Assembly: GCF_010365305.1 (NCBI RefSeq) | Contig: NZ_CP048279.1 | Coordinates: 62,001-126,000 of the forward strand | Direction: 5' to 3' | DNA length: 64,000 nt | Source: Staphylococcus sp. MI 10-1553 | GTDB lineage: Bacteria > Bacillota > Bacilli > Staphylococcales > Staphylococcaceae | In this document: positions 18,341 through 28,164 of the stretch, piece after piece | Layout: each line of letters begins with the position of its first letter | Position numbering within the stretch: position 1 is the stretch's first letter | Notes under the pieces: model-generated | The model's database searches: none | The model's input: the letters and a program-made list of their open reading frames with translations, nothing else | What the model was told of the DNA's origin: nothing | Position numbers and translations under genes: made by a program

Positions 18341-18466
18341 AACTATCCGGAAAAACCGGATAGTTCAAAAGTGAGTTATCGCAAGTGTTTGAGCGAATAA
18401 ACGGGGAAATGGTTGATTGAAGGAGGTAAGTAGAGAGGATGTTAAAAAGGTATTTTTTAATGAGTT
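18341..18466 (+). repeat. 126-bp direct repeat, copy B
   Basis: Same as copy A at 12752-12877 (124 of 126 identical), including the 10-bp-arm hairpin at 18341-18365. It starts 11 bases beyond the intron relic and ends before the IS element. Confidence 0.85.
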
Positions 18467-18703
18467 GAAAGTTGAAATAAGTCCATAATGCGAAGTTTTA
18501 ATTGGCGCGTGAGCAAAATTTTTTCAACATACGCATTTTAACTTAATTCAGGCAGAAGTCTCCCATCCTCTATAGGTGGGTGATGAATGCCGTTCGGTAT
18601 GAGGGTTACCGTTGGTAACTCGAAAACCGACACGCAAGGCTCATCGCCTTTTTATTTTGTTCTATGTTATAATCAGTCTATATAAGAAGTGAGTTGATAT
18701 AAC

Positions 18704-19108
18704 ATGAAATTAGATACTAATAATCATTCGGTGTTTCTTCTCTATTATCATCTTGTGTTGGTTACTAAATACCGTAGACAAGTGATTGATGATAAAATTT
18801 CTGAATTTGCTAAAACAACTTTTGTACGAATTGCAGCGTCTTATCATATTACTCTAGTTGAGTGGAATCATGATAAAGACCATGTTCATATTATGTTCAA
18901 AGCACAACCAAAAACAGAATTGACAAAATTCATCAATGCCTATAAAAGTGCCAGTTCGCGTTTGATAAAACGCGACTTTCCAAAAGTAAGACAGTTTCTT
19001 TGGAAAGAAATGTTTTGGTCTAGAAGTTTTTGCCTTTTGACAACTGGTGGCGCACCAATTGACGTTATAAAAAAATATATTCAGAATCAAGGTTATAATC
19101 ATAAATAG
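18704..19108 (+). CDS. tnpA: IS200/IS605 transposase TnpA (Y1 HUH)
   Basis: Single-strand DNA transposase of 134 residues that excises and joins the element. The metal-binding HUH motif is HVHIMF and the catalytic tyrosine lies in VIKKYIQNQ. The length is normal for the family, so the protein is probably active. A -10 TATAAT (18668-18673) lies just upstream. tnpB begins 15 bases after its stop. Confidence 0.92.
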   Translation: MKLDTNNHSVFLLYYHLVLVTKYRRQVIDDKISEFAKTTFVRIAASYHITLVEWNHDKDHVHIMFKAQPKTELTKFINAYKSASSRLIKRDFPKVRQFLWKEMFWSRSFCLLTTGGAPIDVIKKYIQNQGYNHK

Positions 19109-19123
19109 AGAGGTGCGTAGCTT

Positions 19124-20266
19124 ATGGAACGACTCAAAGCATATAAATTTAGAATCTATCCAACTGAAGAACAAAAAATTTTCTTCGCTAAGTCTTTCGG
19201 TTGTGTCCGTAAGGTCTACAATCTAATGCTTGATGATCGAATGAAAGCTTATGAAGAAACTAAGAATGTTTCTTCTAAAAAAATGAAGTTCCCGACACCA
19301 GCTAAATATAAGAATGAATTTCCATTTTTGAAGGAAGTAGATAGCCTTGCCTTGGCTAATGCACAACTCAATTTAGACAAGGCATATAAGAATTTCTTTA
19401 GAGATAAATCTGTTGGATTTCCTCGGTTCAAAAGTAAGAAGAATCCCGTTCAAAGCTATACCACTAATAATCAAAATGGCACAATATCCTTGATTGATAA
19501 TAAATTCATCAAAGTTCCTAAGTTGAAGTCATCAGTTAAAATAAAGCTTCATAGACAACCTAAAGGTATTATCAAATCAGCTACAATATCACGCCGTTCA
19601 AGCGGTAAATACTATGTTTCTTTATTGTGCAAAGAAGAAGTTGTCGAGTTTCCTAAAACTAATTCTGCAATTGGAATTGACCTTGGAATCACTCATTTTG
19701 CCATTTTTTCTGACGGTCAAAAGATTGATAATAATAAGTTCACTTCGAAAATGGCACAGAAACTAAAACGTGAACAACGTAAGTTGTCGAGACGTGCCCT
19801 GTTAGCCAAAAAGAAGGGTATCAATCTCTTTGAAGCCAAAAACTACCAGAAACAAAAACAGAAAGTTGCACGACTACATGAAAAGGTAATGAATCAACGC
19901 ACTGACTTTCTAAACAAGTTGAGTACAGAGATTATCAAAAATCACGATATTATCTGTATTGAAGACTTAAACACAAAAGGTATGTTGCGAAATCATAAAC
20001 TGGCTAAAAGCATTTCTGATGTGTCATGGTCTAGCTTTGTGATTAAGCTACAATACAAAGCTGACTGGTATGGACGTGAAATAGTCAAGATTGATAAATG
20101 GTTTCCATCAAGTCAAGTCTGTTCAGACTGCGGACATAATGATGGCAAGAAAAATCTCAAAATTCGAGAATGGTCTTGTCCTATTTGCCATGCTCACCAT
20201 GACCGAGATATAAACGCGAGCATCAATATTTTGACCGAAGGGCTACGAATGCAAACATTAGCTTAG
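19124..20266 (+). CDS. tnpB: RNA-guided nuclease TnpB of IS605 type
   Basis: Protein of 380 residues related to Cas12. RuvC-like motifs are present: [10 protein letters not shown] (Asp), IICIEDLN (Glu) and HDRDINAS (Asp), with a zinc finger CSDCG...CPICH between the last two. TnpB proteins are guided by an RNA from the element's right end and cut the empty target site, favouring retention of the IS. All key residues are present and the frame is full length. The start is the ATG at 19124, 15 bases after the tnpA stop. Confidence 0.92.
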   Translation: MERLKAYKFRIYPTEEQKIFFAKSFGCVRKVYNLMLDDRMKAYEETKNVSSKKMKFPTPAKYKNEFPFLKEVDSLALANAQLNLDKAYKNFFRDKSVGFPRFKSKKNPVQSYTTNNQNGTISLIDNKFIKVPKLKSSVKIKLHRQPKGIIKSATISRRSSGKYYVSLLCKEEVVEFPKTNSAIGIDLGITHFAIFSDGQKIDNNKFTSKMAQKLKREQRKLSRRALLAKKKGINLFEAKNYQKQKQKVARLHEKVMNQRTDFLNKLSTEIIKNHDIICIEDLNTKGMLRNHKLAKSISDVSWSSFVIKLQYKADWYGREIVKIDKWFPSSQVCSDCGHNDGKKNLKIREWSCPICHAHHDRDINASINILTEGLRMQTLA

Positions 20267-20424
20267 AAAAGACCGATAACCGTAGGGTCTACGGGGATAG
20301 CTTGGTCAATAAGAGAAACCTCTGTTAGTAAAGAAATACACTTACAAGTACGCTCTATTCCCAAGAAGCTCCCACTTCAAGCGTTAAGAACCTTTATGTT
20401 TTAGCTAAGTGGTGAGTAGTTCAC
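20267..20424 (+). ncRNA. Probable omega RNA / right end of the IS
   Basis: In this family the guide (omega) RNA comes from the tnpB 3' end and right end. This 158-base stretch is structured, ends at the element boundary, and would take its guide from the flanking bases at 20425 onward. The prediction is positional; RNA boundaries were not determined. Confidence 0.5.
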
Positions 20425-20428
20425 TTAC

Positions 20429-20456
20429 AGAACATACGTTCTATTTATGGTATAAT
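20429..20456 (+). promoter_or_regulatory. LexA-like SOS box and -10 of rhuM
   Basis: AGAACATACGTTCT (20429-20442) fits the Gram-positive LexA core GAAC-N4-GTTC. TATAAT follows at 20451-20456, so the box overlaps the expected -35 region. Only four bases separate it from the IS right end. Confidence 0.6.
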
Positions 20457-20486
20457 GTTTTTAAAATGTGACAGGAGGCGTGAAAA

Positions 20487-21491
20487 TTGAGTAATAACTT
20501 TTTAATGTACCAAACTGAAGACGGTCAAACGAAAATTGACCTTCGTTTAGAAGATGAAACCGTTTGGATGACTCAAAAATCACTCGCTGACTTGTATCAA
20601 AAGAGTATTAAAACAATAAGTGAACATATTAAGCATATCTATGATGAAGGCGAATTGACTAAAAAAGCAACTATCCGGAAAAACCAGATTGTTCAAACTG
20701 AAGGTGATCGGGAAGTTACTCGAGAAAGTAATTTTTATAATCTAGAAGTCATTATTGCTGTTGGGTATCGTGTAAGGTCACATCGTGGGACGCAGTTTAG
20801 GCAATGGGCTACAGAAAAAATTAATGAATACTTAGTCAAAGGCTTTGTGATGGATGATGAGCGCCTTAAAGAAATGAGAAATATAGGTTCTGATTATTTT
20901 GATGAATTGTTGGAACGAATTAGAGATATAAGAGCATCTGAAAAGCGATTTTACATAAAAATAACGGATATCTATGCCACATCAGTAGATTATGATCCTC
21001 AAGCAGAAATCACGCAAACATTTTTTGCTACTGTTCAAAATAAATTACACTATGCAATTCATGGTATGACAGCAGCAGAATTAATTCGATCTAGGGCAGA
21101 TGCAACCCAAAATAATATGGGTTTACAATCATTCAAAGGTGAAAAAGTTCGGAAAAACGATGTCACTATTGCAAAAAATTATTTAACTGAAAAAGAGTTG
21201 AAGTCACTTAATCGAATTGTGACGATGTATCTCGATTATGCAGAAGATCAAGCGGAAAGACAGCAACCGATGTATATGTCAGACTGGATAGAGAAATTGG
21301 ATGCGTTCTTACAGTTCAACGATAGAGAGCTACTTCAAAATCCAGGTAAAGTGAGTAAACAAGTGGCAGATTCATTAGCGCACAGTGAATATTTAAACTA
21401 CAATAATGCAAGAAACAGAATGAATAGCCACAGTGATTTTCTAGATTTCATTAAAGAAAATGATGTAAAGTATTTTTCCTACAGTGATTAA
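20487..21491 (+). CDS. rhuM: RhuM-family protein
   Basis: Protein of 334 residues of the RhuM family, named after a Salmonella pathogenicity-island gene. The N-terminal half has the typical block VWMTQKSLADLYQ, then TISEHIKHIYDEGEL, ATIRKNQIVQTEGDREV, and YNLEVIIAVGYRVRSHRGTQFRQWAT. The winged-helix look suggests DNA binding; biochemical function is unsettled and the family is often found in mobile or restriction loci. Start TTG 20487 has AGGAGG 8 bases upstream. The LexA-like box suggests induction by DNA damage. The frame is intact, with no partner gene. Confidence 0.8.
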   Translation: MSNNFLMYQTEDGQTKIDLRLEDETVWMTQKSLADLYQKSIKTISEHIKHIYDEGELTKKATIRKNQIVQTEGDREVTRESNFYNLEVIIAVGYRVRSHRGTQFRQWATEKINEYLVKGFVMDDERLKEMRNIGSDYFDELLERIRDIRASEKRFYIKITDIYATSVDYDPQAEITQTFFATVQNKLHYAIHGMTAAELIRSRADATQNNMGLQSFKGEKVRKNDVTIAKNYLTEKELKSLNRIVTMYLDYAEDQAERQQPMYMSDWIEKLDAFLQFNDRELLQNPGKVSKQVADSLAHSEYLNYNNARNRMNSHSDFLDFIKENDVKYFSYSD

Positions 21492-21628
21492 AGTTGCGAT
21501 GGACAATGTGTGCCTTATTTCGAGAAGTCATAACCATATCAGTGTAAACCATATGTTAAATGTATTGTTAGATTAGGAAAGTTTTAGTAATGTAAGCAAT
21601 GTTGGTAAAGGCAATTCAATATGTAATC

Positions 21629-21672
21629 AAAAGCGTCTATGTTCCCGTGCGCATAGGCGTTTTTATTTTTTG
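21629..21672 (+). terminator. Terminator downstream of rhuM
   Basis: GCGTCTATG (21633-21641) pairs with CATAGGCGT (21652-21660, G-T allowed), followed by TTTTATTTTTT. Confidence 0.75.
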
Positions 21673-22006
21673 TGGAGACGTATTTTCTTCATTATAAGCT
21701 AATATTGGAAACGCAACAGAAGTATGTAAAATTTATTACTAAGTATATACATTCTTTAACTATAAAAGACATAAAGTAGTTAATAATATGACATATCATG
21801 TAATGATAGGTATACATTTGGGAAGAAGTCTGCTATGCCAATGATTGTGAAAGGATACATAGCAATAGTTTAGCGGCGAAGGGGACTTCAAATAAAAAAA
21901 GTTAATTAATACATCATATTGATTAAAAAACTATATATTTTAGAACCTTGAAATTTGCTATGTTAATAAAATAGTAATGGTATGGTGTCGTATACAAAAT
22001 AGCATA
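21673..22006. other. AT-rich gap with no gene seen
   Basis: No reading frame with a supported start and no strong structure was found in this stretch between the rhuM terminator and the next hairpin. Confidence 0.5.
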
Positions 22007-22043
22007 AAGTAAAAAGAGAAGGGCTGATCCTTCTCTTTTACTT
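22007..22043 (-). terminator. Strong (bidirectional-looking) terminator
   Basis: A 15-bp near-perfect stem (AAAGAGAAGG with CCTTCTCTTT at its core, loop GCTGAT). It lies downstream of the small minus-strand gene at 22118-22270. Confidence 0.75.
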
Positions 22044-22117
22044 ATACATGACCGTATTTCCCGAAAACCTCTCATCATAAAACTACTTTTGAGTATCAGA
22101 CTTCCTCTTATTCAACC

Positions 22118-22270
22118 CTATTTATAAAGAATAGAGCTAGAGAAGATGACAGCTAACGGGCATAATATTAAGTTTATGTCGAATCCTCTCATGAAAAAGG
22201 TAACAACGAGTATGAATCCACCAACAATCATTGCGATAGCAAAAATTAAGGCTAATGTCGTTTTAACCAA
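22118..22270 (-). CDS. Small membrane protein of 50 residues, unknown function
   Basis: A short gene: TTG start at 22270 preceded 7 bases upstream by AGAGGAGG, two hydrophobic segments (LALIFAIAMIVGGFILVVTF and LILCPLAVIFSSSILY) split by MRGFDIN, stop at 22118, and a terminator at 22007. Ribosome site, start, two membrane helices and terminator in order make it a credible gene. I do not recognise the family. It might be a housekeeping membrane peptide or a type I toxin, though no antisense RNA is evident. Confidence 0.6.
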   Translation of the reverse strand: MVKTTLALIFAIAMIVGGFILVVTFFMRGFDINLILCPLAVIFSSSILYK

Positions 22271-22811
22271 TGCTGTTCCTCCTCTGATATCGCTATATCG
22301 TCATCATTATATGTTTAATTTTAAAATGATTATGCTACTTTATATCCATTTTGTGCATTTGTTACATTATATTTTCAAATTATGTCATGCTATTAATGAT
22401 AAATAGTAATCTCAGTGACAACTAATGGGCTATTGATTGTTTTTCCTCTTATATAACGCGTTCGAACTCGCAAATCAACGCCCATTCCTCACTTTACGCT
22501 ATCATTGTCGACTGCTGCGTTTCATCATTTGTGAAAACGCCATTGATGAAAAAAACAAGAAATGTCGCGTTAAAATAGTCATCAAACCATTTTATGTATT
22601 TTTCCTTTTATTTCTTATTTCTAAATAATGTTTGGTTATTGATATTTTATAATATTATAATAGGGTAACCAAAACACATATTTTTTGGAATAACTGTCAT
22701 AAAAGGGGGAGACTACTTTAATATCTGTATTGATTTTAGATTTGGATGTGGGTCGTTCTTCATGTTCATGTGGTCGGTCATTAGATTCAACATAACGCGC
22801 CTTTATGATAG
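22271..22811. other. Gap between small membrane gene and GNAT gene
   Basis: No supported gene. On the minus strand a hydrophilic open frame without its own start (for example DRPHEHEERPTSKSK) overlaps the 3' end of the acetyltransferase gene in another frame and runs to about 22620. It could be the tail of a lost gene or chance. Confidence 0.35.
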
Positions 22812-23288
22812 TTAAAGATGCTTTGCCAATACGATTTCATCTTTAATCGCAATACCATTGTCACCTATAAGAGGAATGGAAGGTTTGATACGTCGTGCCA
22901 CATCAACAGCGTTTGGTCGAATGTCAGACATGCGATAGCCATTTTTTTGATAAAAGTACAGTGCCTTGATATTTTCATTAGTCGTTATCACTTGGAGGGT
23001 ATGAATATTTAAAGAATGTGCGATATTTTCGACGTGCTGAACGAGCTGACTGCCAATGCCTTGATTTTCTTTATAGCTATCTAATGAAATGATTTCCAAT
23101 ATGTCCATACCAATCTTATAAATTAAGACACCCATTAGACTTCCCGCTTCAAATGCTACGACGCAAGGGTATTGTGTTAAATCATAGTGGCCTGATGAAA
23201 CGACCATTTTTGAATCGAATTGATGCTGTGTTTTTAATTCTGAAACTAAGTGTACATTTAGCTGTTGCAAAGATTGAAATGTGATCAA
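22812..23288 (-). CDS. GNAT-family N-acetyltransferase
   Basis: Cytoplasmic acetyltransferase of 158 residues. The acetyl-CoA loop is KENQGIGSQLV (the Q/RxxGxG/A pattern), followed by NENIKALYFYQKNGY, the usual GNAT end motif. The substrate is unknown. I take TTG 23288, preceded by GGGGAG at 6 bases, rather than the ATG 57 bases upstream, whose extra 19 residues lie before the fold and cross that ribosome site. It is a single gene read away from the adhesin locus. Confidence 0.8.
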   Translation of the reverse strand: MITFQSLQQLNVHLVSELKTQHQFDSKMVVSSGHYDLTQYPCVVAFEAGSLMGVLIYKIGMDILEIISLDSYKENQGIGSQLVQHVENIAHSLNIHTLQVITTNENIKALYFYQKNGYRMSDIRPNAVDVARRIKPSIPLIGDNGIAIKDEIVLAKHL

Positions 23289-23668
23289 TTGCAGCTCCCC
23301 TTTACCTAAAAATTTTATAATTACTTGACAACGATATGTTCCCAAAGCCTCATGTTCAAGTTTTAAACAATGATATATCGATATTTTGCATTCATTGTAA
23401 CAAATGTACGAATGAATTGTATGACTTCGCTGTACAATTCGTTTTTTGTTCTTTCTAGAAAGGTTTTGTCCAATATGTATGCGCTATTATTTGAAAAGTG
23501 AAATCGTGTTTATGGTAAACATTGTTGCTAACGAAGAATGACCATATGTAAAGTTACACCCCAAAAAATTCTAATAATTCAGAAATAAAAAAGAGAATAT
23601 AAATATTTCATGGTGTATGGTTACACAAGTGATTGACCGTGAACATACATTTTAAGGAGCTTGATTAA
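23289..23668. other. Divergent promoter region between GNAT gene and adhesin
   Basis: It holds no gene. It must contain the promoters of both divergent genes, and AAGGAG stands 9 bases before the adhesin ATG. No clear operator was recognised. Confidence 0.5.
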
Positions 23669-26600
23669 ATGTCAAAAAAGGAAAAAGTATTCAATGAATG
23701 TTTGAAACAAGAAAAATCTCGGGTCAAGCTTTATAAATCAAGGAAACATTGGGTGAAGTCGGGGATGAAGGAAGTTAAGTTTTTGCACATGATGGGGTTC
23801 CCTTTGTTGATGAGTGCTTCAAGTGACGAGGACGATGAAGGACATAAGAATACAATTAAAAGAAAAGTCATCAAAGTTTCTACACTTGCGGGTGGTGCTT
23901 TTACAGCCAATCTGTTTCAAGGACATGAAGCGATGGCGGCGTCTGAGCTTCCTTTAACTTCGGAGTGGTCTACGCAAAGTGAGGCTGTTGCAAATCAAAA
24001 TTCAACAGAGTTACGGTCCCCGAGCATAAGCGAAAGTGAAATGCTGTTCTCAGAAGCGCTTCAAAGTTCTGAAACAAACGACGCGAAAACACATATGCCA
24101 ACATCTGAAAGCGATCAAGTATCATCAGCGAAAAGTCAAAATTTGAAAGTGACTACTCAATCGAGTGAAAGCTATAGTGAAATAGCGCAGACCAAGACGT
24201 CAGAAAGTGTGCATGCAGAAGAAAGTACACAAACATCAGAAAATAATCGTGTGCCTATGACAGAGAGTGAATCATACAGTGAAAAGAAAATACATCATAG
24301 TCAATCAGTAGAAAATCGTACATCTCCTCATGTGCAGACAACCACGAAATTTGAACCACACGATCGCACATCCACTACAACACATCCATCAAATCAACAG
24401 TCAGAAGTGAAAGTACAGGGAAAGACGCATTCGGCAGTGCCAACAAGTGAGGCAGTATCTCAACAAAGCCAACACATACATAGTGAGGTAACCACGCAGG
24501 TAGGGGAACCGACGCCACGCCCTGCTCCAGAAAGTGATGACACACCAACAACACATCAATCACATCATACAAAAAAGATTAGAAAAGCAAGATCGGTGAG
24601 TCACGTCGCGGAAAACCACACAACAACTCGTGCGACCACGACTACAGTAACGGACCAAGTCATCGTGACACGAGATAATTTTGAAAGTCATTTTAGTACA
24701 CACGGGACAGCGTATTACACACCAGAAACAGGCATGGTCACGTTAACGTCGGATGTAAATAATCAAATAGGTTCCGTTACGCTGAATTCGAAAGTCAATT
24801 TCAATGAAGATTTTGAATTAACACTTGGTGTCGGATTAGGGACGCGTTATGACGGTTACAGTCCAGACGGCGTAATCGGTGGTGATGGGGTTGGTTTTGT
24901 TTTTTCACCAGGTCCTTTAGGTCAAACTGGCAAACGAGGTGCGGCTGTTGGTTTTGGTGGTTTGAAAGATGCCTTTGGTTTCAAGCTCGATACGTATCAT
25001 AATACATCGAAACCTAAAGCAGGTGCTAGTGCGAGTGCTGATCCCCCAAGTGTCGGAGGTGGCGGTGCTTTTGGTGCTTTTGTGACAACGAATCATAAAG
25101 GTGTCGCGGTGACCCATACCTATAATTCAACGACAGCGACAGCAGCTAAGTTAGAAAAGCAACCGGATGGGACAGTACAAGATTTACTCATTCACTATAA
25201 TGCTAAGACGAAAGTCATGACAGTCGTTTATGCGGGACAAAGATGGACGAAAAATATTTCAGATTGGATTTTAAGAGGTAGAAGTACGAACTATTCATTT
25301 GCGATTACAGCGGCAACTGGCGACGCACGAAATTTACAACAAATTCAAGTTCGTTCGTTTTATTATACGGAAGCTGCCGTCACGCGCATTTCTTATTTTG
25401 ATGCCTATACAGGTAAAGAAATCATCCCACCTAAAACAGTTGCCGGCAGTGTGGGCGATGTGGTCACTGTCGATAAACAAGAAAGTGAGTTGTCCGCAAA
25501 AGGTTATCAATTCATTGCCTATTACAGTAAAGATGCACCGACGTATAATGCATCGAATAATACCGTGAAATTGACTGATGCGGTTCAAAACATGGTCTTA
25601 TTTTATAAAGATTTGCAAGCACCGATTTTAATTATGCCGACAGAAACGAAAGAGCTGAATGTGCCTTTCCCACCTATTACAGTCAATACGAGAGATAATA
25701 GTACAGGGCATGTGCGAAATACGGTGACAGGTTTACCTGATGGACTATCGTATGACAAGATAGATAACGTCATTACAGGAATCCCGACGAAATTAGGCAA
25801 TTTTAAAGTTACAGTGACATCGGTGGACGAAGCGGATAATGTATCAACATCTTCATTTGATTTCAAAATAGTGGATACTATCGGCCCTATTGTGAAGGTA
25901 AACGATCAATACAATACAGTGTTTCAACAGATTAAAGAGATTGTGATAGAGACGAGTGACAACAGTGGTCATACGATAGACACAGTGTCAAACTTGCCTA
26001 CAGGATTAAAGTACGATCCTCTAACGAAAACAGTTAGTGGTAGACCAACGCAGATAGGTGCATTTTTGGTTAGTGTGACGTCTCAAGATGCCAGCCATAA
26101 CAAGACGAACAAATATTTTGTATGGACGATTGAAAGAGATGCGCATAGTGATTCCATTTCTCTTTCACAAAGTACGTCAGTGATCAACAGTATGAAAGCT
26201 TCACAAAGTATGTCTGAATCGACGCAAACCAGTTTGTCGACAAGTGAGAGTATTTCGATAGTGGACATTACAAGTACATTATTGAGTGTATCACAAAGTG
26301 TAGTTACATCTAACAGCGCATCGATTTTGGACAGTGAAAGCATGTCTTTACAAAATTCGATGCGTGTATCTACATCAGAGAGTATGAGTGCATCAGATAG
26401 CGCCGTGATAAGTAACAGTATCTCGGTTTCTGAAAGTATGAGCACGTCGATATTAGAAAGTGAATCGTTATCGAATCGCACATCTGTTTCGGCGAGTGAC
26501 AGTACATCATTGAGCGATTCAACAAGTGACAGTGCATCATTAAGTGGTTCGATAAGCAATAGTATTTCTGTATTGGATAGCACGTCAAGCTCTAATAGTA

Positions 26601-28060
26601 TGAGCGAATCTACATCAATAAGTGACAATGCATCAATATCGAATAGTAGTTCCGCTTCAAATAGCCAAAGTCTTGCATCAAGTGAATCGATGAGTGCATC
26701 AATATCTGAGTGCAACAGTCTTTCTCTCAGCAAATCGGTAAGTACGTCTATTTCAAATCAAACATCAGATAGCATGAGTCTTTCTGAATCAAACAGCACG
26801 AGCACATCATTGAGCCTATCAGAAAGCTTATCAACTTTAGAAAGTGATTCAATTAGTGACAGTACATCGATTTCAGACAGTGAAAGCATATCTTTATCAG
26901 GCGGTGTAAGTACATCAGTGAGTGAAAGTCAATCCGCTTCAGTTAGTCATTCGATAGTCGACAGTGCTTCGGTTTCTGCTAGTGCAAGCCTATCGTTGAG
27001 TACATCAGAAAGTATGTCGACATCAGAAAGTCAGTCAGCAAGTGAAAGTGCGTCAGTGTCAGAGAGTATGATGCAGTCTACAAGTAAGTCAGCAAGTCAT
27101 TCGACGTCAAATAGCCTTTCAACAAGCGAAAGTGCATCTTTGAGTGAAAGTGTGTCCGCTTCTAATAGCGAAAGTGACTCAGTATCAACAAGTATGAGTA
27201 CGTCAATGAGTGGTTCCGACAGTACTTCTACTTCAACGAGTGCAAGCCTGTCGACAAGTAGTTCTGACAGTACATCAATTTCTAATAGTGAATCGGAATC
27301 AAACAGTACATCCATGAGTGTGAGCCTCTCTACATCAGACAGTACAAGTACATCGATGAGTCAATCAGCAAGTGGCAGCATGTCAATTTCAAACAGTTTA
27401 AGTCATTCATTAAGCCATTCAGTGAGCAACAGTATAGCGGCAAGTGTATCGACTTCTGATAGCACGTCAACGAGCGAGAGCGTGTCAGTGTCGACAAGTC
27501 TTTCAACTTCTGAAAGTATGTCAACAAGTGTATCTATGGTGAACAGTGAGAGCGTATCGACAAGCCTTTCAGACAGCGTGTCAATTTCTAATAGCACGTC
27601 CACATCAAGTAGTACATCGACAAGTGAAAGCCTGTCACTCAGCGGTTCAATGTCGCAGAGCACGTCATTAAACACCGATACATCAATGTCCGACAGTAGT
27701 TCGGTTTCAACGAGTGCTAGTGCTTCTCTAAGTACGTCAAATAGTACAAGTACGAGCTTGTCATTAAGTGATGCGCAGTCTACAAGCCATAGCGTATCTG
27801 AATCGGAAAGCATGCAACATCATTCAACAAGTGAGAGCACATCACAAAACATGAATCCGACAACGAGTGAAGCGATTAATCAGCAACCAAGTCAAACATC
27901 AAAAGATCATTCATCTGTGATATTACCAGATACAGGGACCGAAGAGACTTCATCTAAAGGTTTATGGGTCGGCTTGTTGTCAGTCATTCTCGGTTTTGCA
28001 TTATTCGGTAAATCTAAAAAAGATAAGAAAGATCCATCCTCACGTAAGAAAGACGATTAA
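23669..28060 (+). CDS. sraP: SraP-type serine-rich repeat surface adhesin
   Basis: Wall-anchored glycoprotein of 1463 residues. Order: a long signal peptide with the accessory-Sec motif YKSRKHW and cleavage near AMAA (about 90); a short Ser/Thr-rich region (95-325); an L-type lectin module (about 330-565, [10 protein letters not shown] to QVRSFYY); a beta-grasp module (570-650); two cadherin-like modules (650-825, each with a GLP.GL.YD block); a large S-x-S repeat (825-1410); LPDTG (1419-1423), membrane helix and basic tail. This is the architecture of S. aureus SraP, which binds sialylated host glycans. The serine repeats should carry O-linked sugars added by GtfA/GtfB. Repeat-encoded DNA makes its length prone to change between strains. 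Confidence 0.93.
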   Translation: MSKKEKVFNECLKQEKSRVKLYKSRKHWVKSGMKEVKFLHMMGFPLLMSASSDEDDEGHKNTIKRKVIKVSTLAGGAFTANLFQGHEAMAASELPLTSEWSTQSEAVANQNSTELRSPSISESEMLFSEALQSSETNDAKTHMPTSESDQVSSAKSQNLKVTTQSSESYSEIAQTKTSESVHAEESTQTSENNRVPMTESESYSEKKIHHSQSVENRTSPHVQTTTKFEPHDRTSTTTHPSNQQSEVKVQGKTHSAVPTSEAVSQQSQHIHSEVTTQVGEPTPRPAPESDDTPTTHQSHHTKKIRKARSVSHVAENHTTTRATTTTVTDQVIVTRDNFESHFSTHGTAYYTPETGMVTLTSDVNNQIGSVTLNSKVNFNEDFELTLGVGLGTRYDGYSPDGVIGGDGVGFVFSPGPLGQTGKRGAAVGFGGLKDAFGFKLDTYHNTSKPKAGASASADPPSVGGGGAFGAFVTTNHKGVAVTHTYNSTTATAAKLEKQPDGTVQDLLIHYNAKTKVMTVVYAGQRWTKNISDWILRGRSTNYSFAITAATGDARNLQQIQVRSFYYTEAAVTRISYFDAYTGKEIIPPKTVAGSVGDVVTVDKQESELSAKGYQFIAYYSKDAPTYNASNNTVKLTDAVQNMVLFYKDLQAPILIMPTETKELNVPFPPITVNTRDNSTGHVRNTVTGLPDGLSYDKIDNVITGIPTKLGNFKVTVTSVDEADNVSTSSFDFKIVDTIGPIVKVNDQYNTVFQQIKEIVIETSDNSGHTIDTVSNLPTGLKYDPLTKTVSGRPTQIGAFLVSVTSQDASHNKTNKYFVWTIERDAHSDSISLSQSTSVINSMKASQSMSESTQTSLSTSESISIVDITSTLLSVSQSVVTSNSASILDSESMSLQNSMRVSTSESMSASDSAVISNSISVSESMSTSILESESLSNRTSVSASDSTSLSDSTSDSASLSGSISNSISVLDSTSSSNSMSESTSISDNASISNSSSASNSQSLASSESMSASISECNSLSLSKSVSTSISNQTSDSMSLSESNSTSTSLSLSESLSTLESDSISDSTSISDSESISLSGGVSTSVSESQSASVSHSIVDSASVSASASLSLSTSESMSTSESQSASESASVSESMMQSTSKSASHSTSNSLSTSESASLSESVSASNSESDSVSTSMSTSMSGSDSTSTSTSASLSTSSSDSTSISNSESESNSTSMSVSLSTSDSTSTSMSQSASGSMSISNSLSHSLSHSVSNSIAASVSTSDSTSTSESVSVSTSLSTSESMSTSVSMVNSESVSTSLSDSVSISNSTSTSSSTSTSESLSLSGSMSQSTSLNTDTSMSDSSSVSTSASASLSTSNSTSTSLSLSDAQSTSHSVSESESMQHHSTSESTSQNMNPTTSEAINQQPSQTSKDHSSVILPDTGTEETSSKGLWVGLLSVILGFALFGKSKKDKKDPSSRKKDD

Positions 28061-28072
28061 TACCGTATGAAT

Positions 28073-28135
28073 AGGGGCGAAAGCATCATTGTTTTAAAAA
28101 GACATAAATGAATCATTCGTGCTTTTGCCTCTTCA
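28073..28135 (+). terminator. Hairpin between adhesin and secY2
   Basis: GGGCGAAAGCA (from about 28074) pairs imperfectly with TGCTTTTGCCTC (28121-28132), without a strong T-run. It may terminate most adhesin transcripts while letting some reach secY2. Confidence 0.45.
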
Positions 28136-28164
28136 TAAATTAACAGACGAAAAAGAGGCGAAAT

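Larger units (their letters stand above)
18470..20424 (+). mobile_element. IS200/IS605-family element with tnpA and tnpB
   Basis: A complete IS605-type element with tnpA and tnpB in the same direction. The right end is set by the subterminal hairpin CCCACTT...AAGTGG and the end GAGTAGTTCAC at 20424. The left end lies between 18467 and 18640, where hairpins (GTTACC/GGTAAC; CCCATCC/GGTGGG) occur, but the exact base was not resolved. Such elements move as single strands without target duplication, so there are no terminal inverted repeats. Confidence 0.8.

Noticed and set aside
22146..22406. Plus-strand 86-codon frame
   Set aside because: It is the complement of the better supported small minus-strand membrane gene and lacks a ribosome site.
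22437..22628. Plus-strand 63-codon frame
   Set aside because: No ribosome site, no recognisable composition and no neighbour linking to it.
26083..27813. Long minus-strand frames across the adhesin repeats
   Set aside because: They are mirror readings of the serine-codon repeats (Leu/Asp/Val-rich low complexity), with no ribosome site and no family resemblance.
26160..27860. Repeat tract considered as CRISPR or DNA-level satellite
   Set aside because: The repeats encode S-x-S peptides in one long frame without regular spacer lengths; it is a protein repeat.
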